Shown here one piece after another: positions 50,673 through 58,378 of a DNA stretch of 64,000 nucleotides (positions are counted from its first letter, which is position 1; each line of letters starts with the position of its first letter). This stretch comes from Bacteroidales bacterium (lineage in GTDB: Bacteria; Bacteroidota; Bacteroidia; Bacteroidales; UBA932). The DNA lies in assembly GCA_016286385.1 (NCBI GenBank), contig JAEESO010000002.1, forward strand, positions 185,346 to 249,345, read 5' to 3'. A program made the translations under genes and the position numbers. The notes under the pieces were generated by a model. It did no database searches and was not told the origin of the DNA. It saw nothing but the letters and a program-made list of their open reading frames with translations.

Positions 50673-50984
50673 AAGTGCTGGTGATGTGACTTATTCTGGC
50701 ACATCTCCCGCAGAAATGGGCCAAAAGTGCCGGTGATGTGACTTTTTCTGGCACACCACCCGCAGAAATGGGGCAAAAGTGCTGGTGATGTGACTTTTTC
50801 TGGCACACCACCCGCAGAAATGGGGCAAAAGTGCTGGTGATGTGACTTTTTCTGGCACACCACCCGCATAAATGGGGCAAAAGTGCCGGTGATGTGACTA
50901 TTTTGGGCACACCACCCGCATAAATGGGGCAAAAGTGCCGGTGATGTGACTTTTTCTGGCACATCTCCTGCAGAAATGGGGCAA
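50673..50984. repeat. Tandem array of six 52-bp repeats
   Basis: Six units start exactly every 52 bp at 50673, 50725, 50777, 50829, 50881 and 50933. The unit begins AAGTGC(T/C)GGTGATGTGAC and ends GCAGAAATGGGGCAA. Units 2-4 differ by one or two bases, outer units by more. Since 52 is not a multiple of 3 the reading frame changes from unit to unit, so the overlapping minus-strand ORFs of the track are not genes. There are no spacers, so this is not a CRISPR array. With 50579-50672, which shows nothing else than the promoter, this fills the gap upstream of the metal operon. Confidence 0.95.
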
Positions 50985-51165
50985 GGAAGCAGTGCCGATG
51001 CCCCCTGGAACCATAATCTCCGTTCCCGCAGAAGTAAAGCACTGGCACGGCGCTGCCGCAGACTCCTGGTTCCAGCACATCACCTACCATAAGGATGTGC
51101 AGGAAGGCGCCTCCAATGAGTGGCTGGAGCCTGTCAATGACAGCATTTACAACTCACTGAAATAG
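50983..51165 (+). pseudogene. 3' remnant of a cupin-domain gene
   Basis: The frame KEAVPMPPGTIISVPAEVKHWHG, ending in NEWLEPVNDSIYNSLK and TAG, is the last 60 residues of a cupin protein of the carboxymuconolactone decarboxylase/cupin kind (the HWHG metal site and the NEW-EPV tail). The 5' part is missing: the 52-bp array abuts the remnant directly. No start or promoter is evident, so it is probably dead. Confidence 0.7.
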
Positions 51166-51169
51166 AAAG

Positions 51170-51207
51170 TGCGGTTAGTGGTCCATACTACTGGACCCCT
51201 AACCGCA
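51170..51207. repeat. Imperfect hairpin TGCGGTTAG...CTAACCGCA
   Basis: TGCGGTTAG and GGTCCA pair with TGGACC and CTAACCGCA across one mismatch, loop TACTAC. A 34-nt degenerate second copy starting GTTAG and ending ACCCCTAACCGCA lies 53 bp further on, up to the stop of the 51267 gene. It may terminate transcription of that convergent gene and of the remnant. Confidence 0.7.
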
Positions 51208-51266
51208 AAAACACCCCTTTTTCGCTGTTAGGCTGCACATATTTTGTACCCCTAACCGCACCGGGA

Positions 51267-51731
51267 CTATTCCTGAACCGGAACTTCGGTTTCAGAAGAG
51301 AGGATGTACACGGATTTCTGACCGTTTTCACGGGCAAACTTCATGGCGCCCTCAAGGTCTTCCTCCGGGAACAGTTTTACGCTCTCGTAGTAGTAGTTTC
51401 CGGATTCCTTGTCCTTCCAGCCGCCAACATAGCCGTCATGGGAATAGGCGTGCGCGGTGACATTGTAAATATCACGGTTGCCTCTCATTCCCCTTGTCTC
51501 TGCATACGCTACGGCAATGCCAGCTTTGGGCTCTTCCATAGTGTGAATATCCATTGTGAAGCCCTCAGGATGGCTCCGGCCCATGGAAAGGATGCGGTTA
51601 CGGACGGTGGAGGGAGTGCGCACCACATTAGTGCTTGAAGTGCTTTCAGTGGTCTTGGAAGCTGTACCGCAGGAAGTTACAACCGGTGCGGCAATAAGAA
51701 GCGCCGCTATAAGAACGTAAAGTTTTCTCAT
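51267..51731 (-). CDS. Lipoprotein of unknown function
   Basis: 154 residues. The leader MRKLYVLIAALLIAAPVVTSC ends in a lipobox with Cys 21. A Ser/Thr-rich linker follows, then a compact domain (ILSMGRSHPEGFTMDIH...YETVKLFPEEDLEGAM-like) whose family I do not recognise. It has a -7 box (minus strand TAACTTTG at 51753-51760) 21 nt upstream and is divergent from the DUF362 gene. Confidence 0.7.
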   Translation of the reverse strand: MRKLYVLIAALLIAAPVVTSCGTASKTTESTSSTNVVRTPSTVRNRILSMGRSHPEGFTMDIHTMEEPKAGIAVAYAETRGMRGNRDIYNVTAHAYSHDGYVGGWKDKESGNYYYESVKLFPEEDLEGAMKFARENGQKSVYILSSETEVPVQE

Positions 51732-51752
51732 ATGGACAAAGGTTCAGTTTTT

Positions 51753-51760
51753 CAAAGTTA
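51753..51760 (-). promoter_or_regulatory. -7 box for the 51267 lipoprotein gene
   Basis: Minus strand TAACTTTG matches TAnnTTTG, 21 nt before ATG 51731. Confidence 0.55.
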
Positions 51761-51800
51761 CGCAAAAAATCCTTATCTTTAAGCCGATAAACATAAGAAT

Positions 51801-52850
51801 ATGAAAAGACTCCCTATCCTTGCAGCAGCAGCCATCATCCTTGCAGCCTGCGGAACCACCAACAATTCCGGCGTTAAGGACGGAAACAAGTATGTCCCCT
51901 ATGACCAGCGTGACGGAGAAGAGGCTGTGGTGTATTTCACCCGTAACCTGTCTCCGGAAGGCCTCCTAGCCGCCTATGAGAAAGTAAGCGGAGAGATTAC
52001 CGGAAAGGTGGGCGTAAAACTCCACACCGGAGAGCAGAACGGTCCTAACATCATTCCCCGTGAATGGGTGAAGGCCCTCATTGAGAAGGACCTCCCAGAT
52101 GCCACAATCATAGAGACCAATACCTACTATAAAGGAGACCGCTATACCACGGAGCTGCACCGCAAAACCCTTGAGGTGAACGGCTGGACATTCTGCCCTG
52201 TGGATATCATAGATGAGGATGACACCCTCACCCTTCCCGTAAAGGACGGAAAGTGGTTCCGGAAAATGGCTGTGGGAAGCCACCTTGTGAACTATGACTC
52301 AATGGTAGCCCTCACCCACTTCAAGGGTCACACCCAGGGCGGATTTGGCGGCTCCAACAAGAATATCGGCATAGGTTGTGCCGATGGCCGCGTGGGCAAA
52401 GCCTGGATCCATACCACTCCCGGTCAGCCCAATCAGTGGGACATTGCTGAGGAAGAGTTCATGGAGCGTATGACAGAGAGCACCAAGGCCACCATAGACC
52501 ACTTTGGGAAGCATGTCACCTACGTGAACGTGATGCGCAACATGTCCGTCTCCTGCGACTGCGAAGGCACGGCCGCGGCCCCCGTGGTAACCCCCAACGT
52601 TGGAATCCTCTCCTCCACGGATATCCTTGCCGTGGACCAGGCCTGCGTGGACATTGTATATGCAATGACCGCCGAAGAACACCATGATCTTGTGGAGCGT
52701 ATAGAAACGCGTCATGGCCTCCGCCAGCTTTCATACATGAAAGAACTGGGCATGGGCCATGACAAGTACATTCTCATAGACCTTGACAACGGCGGAAAGA
52801 AAATCACCGCCGCCGATGCCGCCAAGGACCTTAAACCGTTTGTGAAATAG
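51801..52850 (+). CDS. DUF362 lipoprotein
   Basis: 349 residues. The lipobox leader MKRLPILAAAAIILAAC ends at Cys 17. The rest is a DUF362 domain: VGVKLHTGEQNGPNIIPREWVKAL, THFKGHTQGGFGGSNKNIGIG, and DQACVDIVYAMTA. DUF362 proteins often carry ferredoxin-type clusters; here a SCDCEG motif is present but no CxxCxxC set, so electron transfer cannot be claimed. It converges with the 52852 gene. Confidence 0.78.
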   Translation: MKRLPILAAAAIILAACGTTNNSGVKDGNKYVPYDQRDGEEAVVYFTRNLSPEGLLAAYEKVSGEITGKVGVKLHTGEQNGPNIIPREWVKALIEKDLPDATIIETNTYYKGDRYTTELHRKTLEVNGWTFCPVDIIDEDDTLTLPVKDGKWFRKMAVGSHLVNYDSMVALTHFKGHTQGGFGGSNKNIGIGCADGRVGKAWIHTTPGQPNQWDIAEEEFMERMTESTKATIDHFGKHVTYVNVMRNMSVSCDCEGTAAAPVVTPNVGILSSTDILAVDQACVDIVYAMTAEEHHDLVERIETRHGLRQLSYMKELGMGHDKYILIDLDNGGKKITAADAAKDLKPFVK

Positions 52851-52851
52851 C

Positions 52852-53313
52852 CTAGGAGGCTCTTACAAGAGTGTCCGGGAAGTTCTCCCTGGCTTTCTCC
52901 AACCCCTCTTCCATCAGCCTCAGAAGGTTCTTTATGCCTTCTCCGGCGCTGTTGATGAGGCTGTCCACATCAATTCCCATATCCTTCCCCTCGCTGTCCT
53001 TGGGGATCCACTTCACGGTGATGTAATCCCCGGTGGAGGTATCAAAGATCTGATATGTGCCGATATGACCGGTACGGCGGAATTCGTATCGGCCTATCTG
53101 GTGATGATTGTGGCTCTGCTTTGGGGAAACGACGGCCTCGAAGGTCATATCGGCCTCATTGTCATAATGGATGGCAAAGAGCTCCCCCGTTGCAGTGTCA
53201 AACTTGAGGGAATAGCCGGGATACCAGGTTTTGATGTTCTTGAAGCGGCCCACCTGAGCAAAGAGAGGCAGCGCAAGAAGAACTGCCAGAACAATTAAAA
53301 CAATTCTTTTCAT
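52852..53313 (-). CDS. Secreted protein of unknown function
   Basis: 153 residues with a signal peptide (MKRIVLIVLAVLLALPLFAQ). The following domain is beta-rich (VGRFKNIKTWYPGYSLKFDTATGELFAIHYD...GRYEFRRTGHIGTYQIFDTSTGDYITVKW), with two similar blocks ending FDT-TGE/FDTSTGDY, suggesting a small repeat fold. No family is recognised. It lies 20 nt from the PEP-synthase-like gene on the same strand and may be its operon partner. Confidence 0.6.
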   Translation of the reverse strand: MKRIVLIVLAVLLALPLFAQVGRFKNIKTWYPGYSLKFDTATGELFAIHYDNEADMTFEAVVSPKQSHNHHQIGRYEFRRTGHIGTYQIFDTSTGDYITVKWIPKDSEGKDMGIDVDSLINSAGEGIKNLLRLMEEGLEKARENFPDTLVRAS

Positions 53314-53333
53314 ACTCCCTTTTCCCGCAATTA

Positions 53334-55673
53334 TCAGGCCACTTTGGTGATGCGGCCACGGCTGGCATCCATCACAATGTGGTCACCGTTTTTGAGGACC
53401 TTTGTAGCGCCCTTAACGTTTACAATGGTTGGAAGGCCGTACTCACGCGCCACAACCGCGCCGTGGGACAGCGAGGAGCCTATCTCCGTGACAAGGCCGC
53501 TGACAATTGAATAATACGGCGTCCAGCCAATATCAGTGAAACGGGCAACCATAATCTCACCTTTCTGCAGGTCATTGGCGTCCTGGGCGCAGTTCACAAT
53601 GCGGACAATTCCCTCGCACCGGCCATTTGAAACAGGAACGCCGGAAATTTCACCTTCACCTGGTTCAACGTCAAAGACATCGGCAACAGGCTTGCCGATA
53701 TAGGTGTCGTCAAATGAAAGCCCTTCCTGGATGGCATTGGCCTTCCTGCGGCGCACAGCAACAGGTACCAGGGATGCTTCTCCGCCAATCAAGCGGCCAA
53801 TTTCATCATGTGTAAAGAAGTAAATGAGATCTGCATCCGGAAGCAGCCCGGCGGCAACCAGAAGCGCTGCAAGACGTGCATACTGAGTCTTGAAAAGGTC
53901 TATGATTTCAATGAGCCTGGACTTTGTGTATTCCCTGTCCACAACGGCCTGACGGGCCTTTTTTGCATAGATTATGCTGGCTGCCTTAAGAAGCGGATTC
54001 CTCACAAAACTGAACTTCCGCCTGTAATCAATCCGCTCCTCCTTCTCAGTGAGATTCATGGGAGAGCCGATAATACTTGAGAGGTAGTTCATAAGAGGAA
54101 TCTCATCCTCCCGCCAGGGCTTGTTCCTGAGTTCCGCCTCCTTGATGCAGCGGTGCCCGTGCACGCGGAGGAAATCCTGGTACTTCTCACTCACGGAAGG
54201 GTGCTTCCCTATGAATGATAGAAGTTCATCGGCCTTCAAAGATGCCGCACGGGGCTCTATGGACTTTATCTCGCGGGCAAGCTCCTGCAGGCGCTTAAGG
54301 ATATCGGCACTTTCAATTCCGGGGATGTTGCTGAGGAGCCCCGACAGGAAGGACTGATACTCGCTCTTATCCGGGAAGTACTTGTCCAGCATCATATAGA
54401 GCGTACTTGTGGCGCTCCCGGAATAGGCCGATGAAGCGTAGTGGTAGATAAGGCTCTCGTCCAGGAGGGCAAGGTTCCTGTCTATGCTGGCGTATAGATC
54501 GGCATAACTCTCCCCTTCAAACGAAATCCTTGGGATGAGCCTGTCAAGCTTTCCCATGGCGGCATGCCCTGAGAAGACGTATTTAAGGAACTTCACGGAA
54601 TTGATAACGCGCACAACGCCATTGGAATATGGTGCGGTCACCGGCGGGTAATCGTGATACTCTCCCATGATTGAGAGATTCATTGACTGAGGATTTGCAA
54701 TGCCAACTTTAGCGTGCATGGCATAAAGCAGGTTCATGTCAAAGAAAAGGTGCCCGGAAATGGAGGAAATGAGCCTCAGAGGGGTCTCTTCATTGGCATC
54801 TTTGTACACGCCCGCCAGCGCCAGCATATATCGCATGCCGTAGTCTATGGCCTTGGCAGATGTAGATAGCGTAAGCGGAGTCACCGCCCCCGGCATCATC
54901 TCCCCTACGTTTCTTTTGGTGAATAGGTGGCCGGAGATGTCGTCGTCCCTGTCAAATTCCTCGATGTCAATGATTTCCGTGGTGATGGGGCGCATCTGGA
55001 GCAGGTAGAGTTTTCCACCCGCGATGGCCCATTCAAGGTCCATATCGGCATTGAAACTGGCCCTGATCTTCTTGCCTGTTTCATAAAGGAGCCGGACCTC
55101 TTCCTCAGAAAGGAGGTCGTCAGAGATAGCCCTGTAGTACTTCCTTGAAATCTCATATCTATGGGCCGATACCTTCCCCGAAACAAGGTTCTCCCCCTGC
55201 CCGGAGACGGCCTCAATGAGGATTGCGGAGCCGTTGGAAGGGCTGGCGGTGAAAAGGACACCTGCCTTTTCGCTGTCAATCATCTGCTGAACCACAACGT
55301 TCATCCGGCCCTTCTCAAGGTCAAAATGCTTTGCGTAATCCTTAACGCGGGCGGCATTAAGGGACGCCACGCATTTCTGAACGCTTTCTATGAGGTGGGC
55401 GCGGTCTACAAAGAGGTAGGTTTCATACTGACCGGCGTTTGATGCGGCGCCCTGGTCCTCGTTGGAGGCGGAGGAACGGACAGACACCTTGGCGGTGCCA
55501 AGGGAGTCAAATGCCGTGAGGATGGCTTCCTCATCCAGTTTGTCTATATCTGTAATTACAAATCCGGCGGGAACGGTGTATCCGTGCCTTGAAAGTTCAT
55601 CAAGACCTTTTGCTTTCCCTCCTACCTCACTGTATAGTTTTTCAGGTAATTCTCCCAGGTTATATATCTTCAT
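53334..55673 (-). CDS. PEP-synthase/PPDK-type phosphotransferase
   Basis: 779 residues. The N-terminal ATP-grasp PPDK domain shows VSVRSSASNEDQGAASNAGQYETYLFV and LDLEWAIAGGKLYLLQMRPI; a long middle region follows; the C-terminal phosphohistidine domain has SSLSHGAVVAREYGLPTIVN. There is no PEP-binding TIM barrel of the classical enzyme, so it resembles rifampin phosphotransferase and related PPDK-like enzymes that transfer phosphate to other acceptors. The acceptor is unknown. It overlaps by 4 nt the gene 55670-56686, its probable partner. Confidence 0.78.
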   Translation of the reverse strand: MKIYNLGELPEKLYSEVGGKAKGLDELSRHGYTVPAGFVITDIDKLDEEAILTAFDSLGTAKVSVRSSASNEDQGAASNAGQYETYLFVDRAHLIESVQKCVASLNAARVKDYAKHFDLEKGRMNVVVQQMIDSEKAGVLFTASPSNGSAILIEAVSGQGENLVSGKVSAHRYEISRKYYRAISDDLLSEEEVRLLYETGKKIRASFNADMDLEWAIAGGKLYLLQMRPITTEIIDIEEFDRDDDISGHLFTKRNVGEMMPGAVTPLTLSTSAKAIDYGMRYMLALAGVYKDANEETPLRLISSISGHLFFDMNLLYAMHAKVGIANPQSMNLSIMGEYHDYPPVTAPYSNGVVRVINSVKFLKYVFSGHAAMGKLDRLIPRISFEGESYADLYASIDRNLALLDESLIYHYASSAYSGSATSTLYMMLDKYFPDKSEYQSFLSGLLSNIPGIESADILKRLQELAREIKSIEPRAASLKADELLSFIGKHPSVSEKYQDFLRVHGHRCIKEAELRNKPWREDEIPLMNYLSSIIGSPMNLTEKEERIDYRRKFSFVRNPLLKAASIIYAKKARQAVVDREYTKSRLIEIIDLFKTQYARLAALLVAAGLLPDADLIYFFTHDEIGRLIGGEASLVPVAVRRRKANAIQEGLSFDDTYIGKPVADVFDVEPGEGEISGVPVSNGRCEGIVRIVNCAQDANDLQKGEIMVARFTDIGWTPYYSIVSGLVTEIGSSLSHGAVVAREYGLPTIVNVKGATKVLKNGDHIVMDASRGRITKVA

Positions 55674-56686
55674 CTTCTTATCTCTCCCAGATTTCTCTTG
55701 TTAAAGAAACGGCTGCTGTCACTGTTAAAGCCTATTTCAAGTATGCCTCGGCAGGTTTTTCCATCTATTGTGAACTCTGCTATATTCTCAATGAGAATGT
55801 ACTGCCCGTCCTGAAAATGGTAGGTTACTCCGTCAAGCCTTGTGGCCTTCACGGGGATAGTTCTGCCACTGTCCAGAATCACATTGAAAGACAGCTCTGA
55901 CGGTACTTCTCCCTTTCCAACCTCATTCAGATCAAGATCGGCCTGCATCATATAGTGCATTCCGGAAGCGTCACGGTAGTTTCCAACTTCCAGGGCACTT
56001 ATCACGGGATAAGACACCAGGGAGTAATTGAACTGTGTTTTTGACGAAACCGCCATCAGCCACAGGTGATTGTTCATATAGTTCCAGTCACGCTTTCCAA
56101 AGGAATGGTCCCGTACGCACGGCAGTTCATAGGGTGTTTTAGCACCATTGAGTGTAAACTCCCCTTTCAGAATGCCCTCCTGCTCATAGTGGCACTGGCC
56201 GCTTATATTCTGAAGCTCCGTAAAAAGATCCTTACTCCACTTCTCGTTGGCAATGCCTGTTGCCATTCTCACGGCCGGCATATTGCTGGTGAAATCAATG
56301 GGGTGGTGCTTTGGAATGAAGGTGCCGGAGAAATCCACCTCATCCTTCTCATTCAGGATTCCCTTATAGGAAATGGTCCAGTTCTTACCATCCCTTGAAA
56401 CTATAATGGGAGACTCCCCTGCCGGATAAATCTCCACGGGAAGGGAATACATCTTACCGCCCAGAAACAGCGCAAACCAGGTTTCGTCCATGTTCACACG
56501 CTTGCCAAGGCGTGCATAGAATGACAGTCCCTCACTGTGGGCTGAGAAGTAATAGGAATTATTTATAAGAGGGTCTGTGACGCCCTCCAGTGAAAAATTC
56601 TCTGCGTAGTCAAAATCAAAGGGCTTCTCTTTGTTCCGTTTCTCCAGGCCCCTTTGAATGATTCCACGTTTAAGTTTAAAAAACAT
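55670..56686 (-). CDS. Lipocalin/CrtC-like protein paired with the PPDK-type enzyme
   Basis: 338 residues. The beta-rich sequence with CVRDHSFGKRDWNYMNNHLWLMAVSS near residue 195 fits the AttH/CrtC hydroxyneurosporene-synthase-like beta-barrel family, which act on hydrophobic small molecules. It has no signal peptide. The ATG/stop overlap with the PPDK-type gene suggests a fixed partnership, perhaps phosphorylation and binding of the same lipid-like compound. A -7 box (TATCTTTG, minus strand, 56722-56729) is 35 nt upstream. Confidence 0.55.
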   Translation of the reverse strand: MFFKLKRGIIQRGLEKRNKEKPFDFDYAENFSLEGVTDPLINNSYYFSAHSEGLSFYARLGKRVNMDETWFALFLGGKMYSLPVEIYPAGESPIIVSRDGKNWTISYKGILNEKDEVDFSGTFIPKHHPIDFTSNMPAVRMATGIANEKWSKDLFTELQNISGQCHYEQEGILKGEFTLNGAKTPYELPCVRDHSFGKRDWNYMNNHLWLMAVSSKTQFNYSLVSYPVISALEVGNYRDASGMHYMMQADLDLNEVGKGEVPSELSFNVILDSGRTIPVKATRLDGVTYHFQDGQYILIENIAEFTIDGKTCRGILEIGFNSDSSRFFNKRNLGEIRR

Positions 56687-56721
56687 CAGGTTCAGGGTTT
56701 AGTCTTTCGTCAATTAAGATG

Positions 56722-56748
56722 CAAAGATAGTAAAAAGTATTAACTTTG
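56722..56748. promoter_or_regulatory. Divergent -7 boxes (55670 gene and LMW-PTP)
   Basis: Minus strand TATCTTTG at 56722-56729 serves the 56686 gene; plus strand TAACTTTG at 56741-56748 is 9 nt before the ATG at 56758, so that transcript has almost no leader. Confidence 0.6.
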
Positions 56749-56757
56749 CATCCACTT

Positions 56758-57198
56758 ATGAAAGTCCTGTTTGTCTGCCACGGCAACATCTGCCGGAGCC
56801 CGATGGCCGAATTCATCCTGAAGGCCCTTGTGAAAGCAAGGGGCCTGGAGGGCCTCTATTTCATTGAGTCCGCAGCCGTGTCCACAGAGGAGATTGGGAA
56901 CCCCATCTATCCCCCGGCAAAGCGCTGTCTCACCCAGCACGGAGTGTGGTTTGACCCCGGTAAACGCGCCCGCCAGGTCTCCAGGGAAGACTACAACCGC
57001 TTTGACCGTATCATCTGTATGGACGGCTCCAACCTCCGCCTCATAAGGCGCATCATACCCAATGATCCGGAGGGTAAGATACACCTCATGATGTCCTACA
57101 CGGGTGTAGGCCGTGACGTAGCAGACCCCTGGTACACCGGAGACTTCGAAGAGACCTTCCAGGACCTTCTGGAAGGCTGCGAGGCAATGCTTGCTTAG
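56758..57198 (+). CDS. Low-molecular-weight protein-tyrosine phosphatase
   Basis: 146 residues from ATG 56758; the ORF track start 12 nt earlier would overlap the promoter. VLFVCHGNICRSPMAEFIL is the active-site loop (C-x5-R-S), and the general-acid Asp is in VADPWYTGDFEETF. It dephosphorylates Tyr-phosphorylated proteins such as exopolysaccharide kinases, or acts as arsenate-reductase-like enzyme. It is a single-gene unit, followed by a large hairpin. Confidence 0.92.
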   Translation: MKVLFVCHGNICRSPMAEFILKALVKARGLEGLYFIESAAVSTEEIGNPIYPPAKRCLTQHGVWFDPGKRARQVSREDYNRFDRIICMDGSNLRLIRRIIPNDPEGKIHLMMSYTGVGRDVADPWYTGDFEETFQDLLEGCEAMLA

Positions 57199-57204
57199 CG
57201 GCGT

Positions 57205-57312
57205 CCTGGCCAGTAACTAATTGTCCTTCAATAGATTACGTAAAATCGGGTGCACTTGCAGGTGCACCCGACTGTTGGCAAATTGCTGAGTGTCAACGAG
57301 TTAGCGGCCAGG
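57205..57312. repeat. 108-bp imperfect palindrome between convergent genes
   Basis: The outer arms CCTGGCC-GTAACT and AGTTAGCGGCCAGG pair, and the centre TCGGGTGCAC-TTGCAG-GTGCACCCGA is a perfect 10-bp stem; the zone between is partly complementary. It occupies the entire gap and would terminate both neighbours. Its size and long arms also fit a miniature inverted-repeat element. Confidence 0.65.
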
Positions 57313-57981
57313 CTACTCCGTAAACTTCTTGCCGGCGTTCCAGGCGCCGCCAACAACCTCGCCTATGGCGCGGTAGCACATTCCGGCGGCGTCAAACACA
57401 ATGGGCTGGAGTTTGGCAAGGTCTATCTTACCGTCTGTGAGGATGCTTTCAGAGGCGCTCTGGTTCACAACCTCCCCTACCAGGATTCCGTCTCCCCAGC
57501 TAACCACCTTGCATTCAAGCGTGAGAGGGTACTCATTGATGATGGGAGCGTCAACATTGGGGCTGGGCGTTACCGTAAAGCCAACCCTGGCCACCTTGTC
57601 CGGCACTTTGTAGCCGCTCACAAGGCCAAAGTAGTCAGACTCCGCCACTGTACGTACGTCGGCAAACGAAACAGTGAATGCGCCTGTGAGTTCAAGGTTT
57701 TCAGTGGTCTTGTGCTTGGAGAGGGACACCACAATCTTCTTGTAGTCGTACTGTCCTGCCCAGGCGGCCATCATAACGTCAGGGTTATGGTCTTTGTCCC
57801 AGGTTGCAATCATAACGCAGGGCTGGGGCGTTGTAACAAGGGCGTGGTCCGGGCCAAAATTCTTGCGGCCGGAAACCTCCTTGAGGGGTTCTGAGTTTTT
57901 CATATCAGTGTTATTTTGATTTTTGCATCCAAAAGGCAGTAGAAGGCCGATAAGGCCAAGAATGATAACGATCTTTTTCAT
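57313..57981 (-). CDS. Lipoprotein with flavin-reductase-like (split-barrel) domain
   Basis: 222 residues from ATG 57981, chosen because it begins a lipoprotein signal (MKKIVIILGLIGLLLPFGC, lipobox Cys 19); the long ORF start is not credible. The domain reads PQPCVMIATWDKDHNPDVMMAAWAGQYDYKKIVVSLSKHKTTENLELTGAF-like, the FMN-binding split barrel of flavin reductase-like proteins, with the loop ADVRTVAESDYFGLVSG. A cell-envelope location is unusual for this family. FMN or heme binding is inferred. Confidence 0.75.
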   Translation of the reverse strand: MKKIVIILGLIGLLLPFGCKNQNNTDMKNSEPLKEVSGRKNFGPDHALVTTPQPCVMIATWDKDHNPDVMMAAWAGQYDYKKIVVSLSKHKTTENLELTGAFTVSFADVRTVAESDYFGLVSGYKVPDKVARVGFTVTPSPNVDAPIINEYPLTLECKVVSWGDGILVGEVVNQSASESILTDGKIDLAKLQPIVFDAAGMCYRAIGEVVGGAWNAGKKFTE

Positions 57982-57991
57982 AAAAACAAAA

Positions 57992-58360
57992 CTACTGTAT
58001 TTGCTTTCCAAACGGGAAAATGCTGCCAAGGGCCATCTTGAAATGCTGGAGGCCGAACGGAATTCCCACAATTGTGACGCAGAAGATAAGCCCGAACACA
58101 AGGTGCAGGGCTGCAATCTCCCACCATCCAAGAAGGATCCATATAAGGTTCATCACAGTGGAGAGGCACCCGGGTTCATTGGGCCCGTCAACAAGTTCGT
58201 GACCAAACGGCCACAGGGAATACGTTCCAAGCTTAAACAACTGAATGCCAAAGGGAATGCCCACTATGGTGATACACATTAAAAGCCCCACCATATAGTA
58301 GATGAAGGCAATGATTATTCCGCCAAGAAGCAGCCAGAAGATATTTCCAAGGAATTTCAT
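57992..58360 (-). CDS. yccF: YccF family inner-membrane protein
   Basis: 122 residues from ATG 58360 (MKFLGNIFWLLLGG). The duplicated motif TIVGIPFGIQLFKLGTYSLWPFG and TIVGIPFGLQHFKMALGSIFPFG, each after two helices, is diagnostic of YccF. Four helices in total. Function unknown, sometimes near transporters. It lies 11 nt after the flavin-reductase-like gene's upstream region and on the same strand as Dtd, and the three may be co-transcribed. Confidence 0.85.
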   Translation of the reverse strand: MKFLGNIFWLLLGGIIIAFIYYMVGLLMCITIVGIPFGIQLFKLGTYSLWPFGHELVDGPNEPGCLSTVMNLIWILLGWWEIAALHLVFGLIFCVTIVGIPFGLQHFKMALGSIFPFGKQIQ

Positions 58361-58378
58361 ACTACTAACAATTACCAA

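Noticed and set aside
50673-50984. CRISPR array
   Set aside because: Units are continuous 52-bp direct repeats with no unique spacers, and no cas genes are near.
50582-51090. Minus-strand ORFs of 126 and 161 residues across the 52-bp array
   Set aside because: The repeat period is not a multiple of 3, so the peptide repeats only because all frames happen to be open. No start signal or non-repeat domain is seen.
51167-51176. AAGTGCGGT, identical to the Pasteurellaceae uptake sequence core
   Set aside because: One copy in a Bacteroidota genome; it is part of the TGCGGTTAG hairpin arm. Chance match.
53334-55673. Housekeeping phosphoenolpyruvate synthase
   Set aside because: The ATP-grasp and phosphohistidine domains are present but I cannot find the C-terminal PEP/pyruvate barrel; the last domain is the phosphohistidine one.
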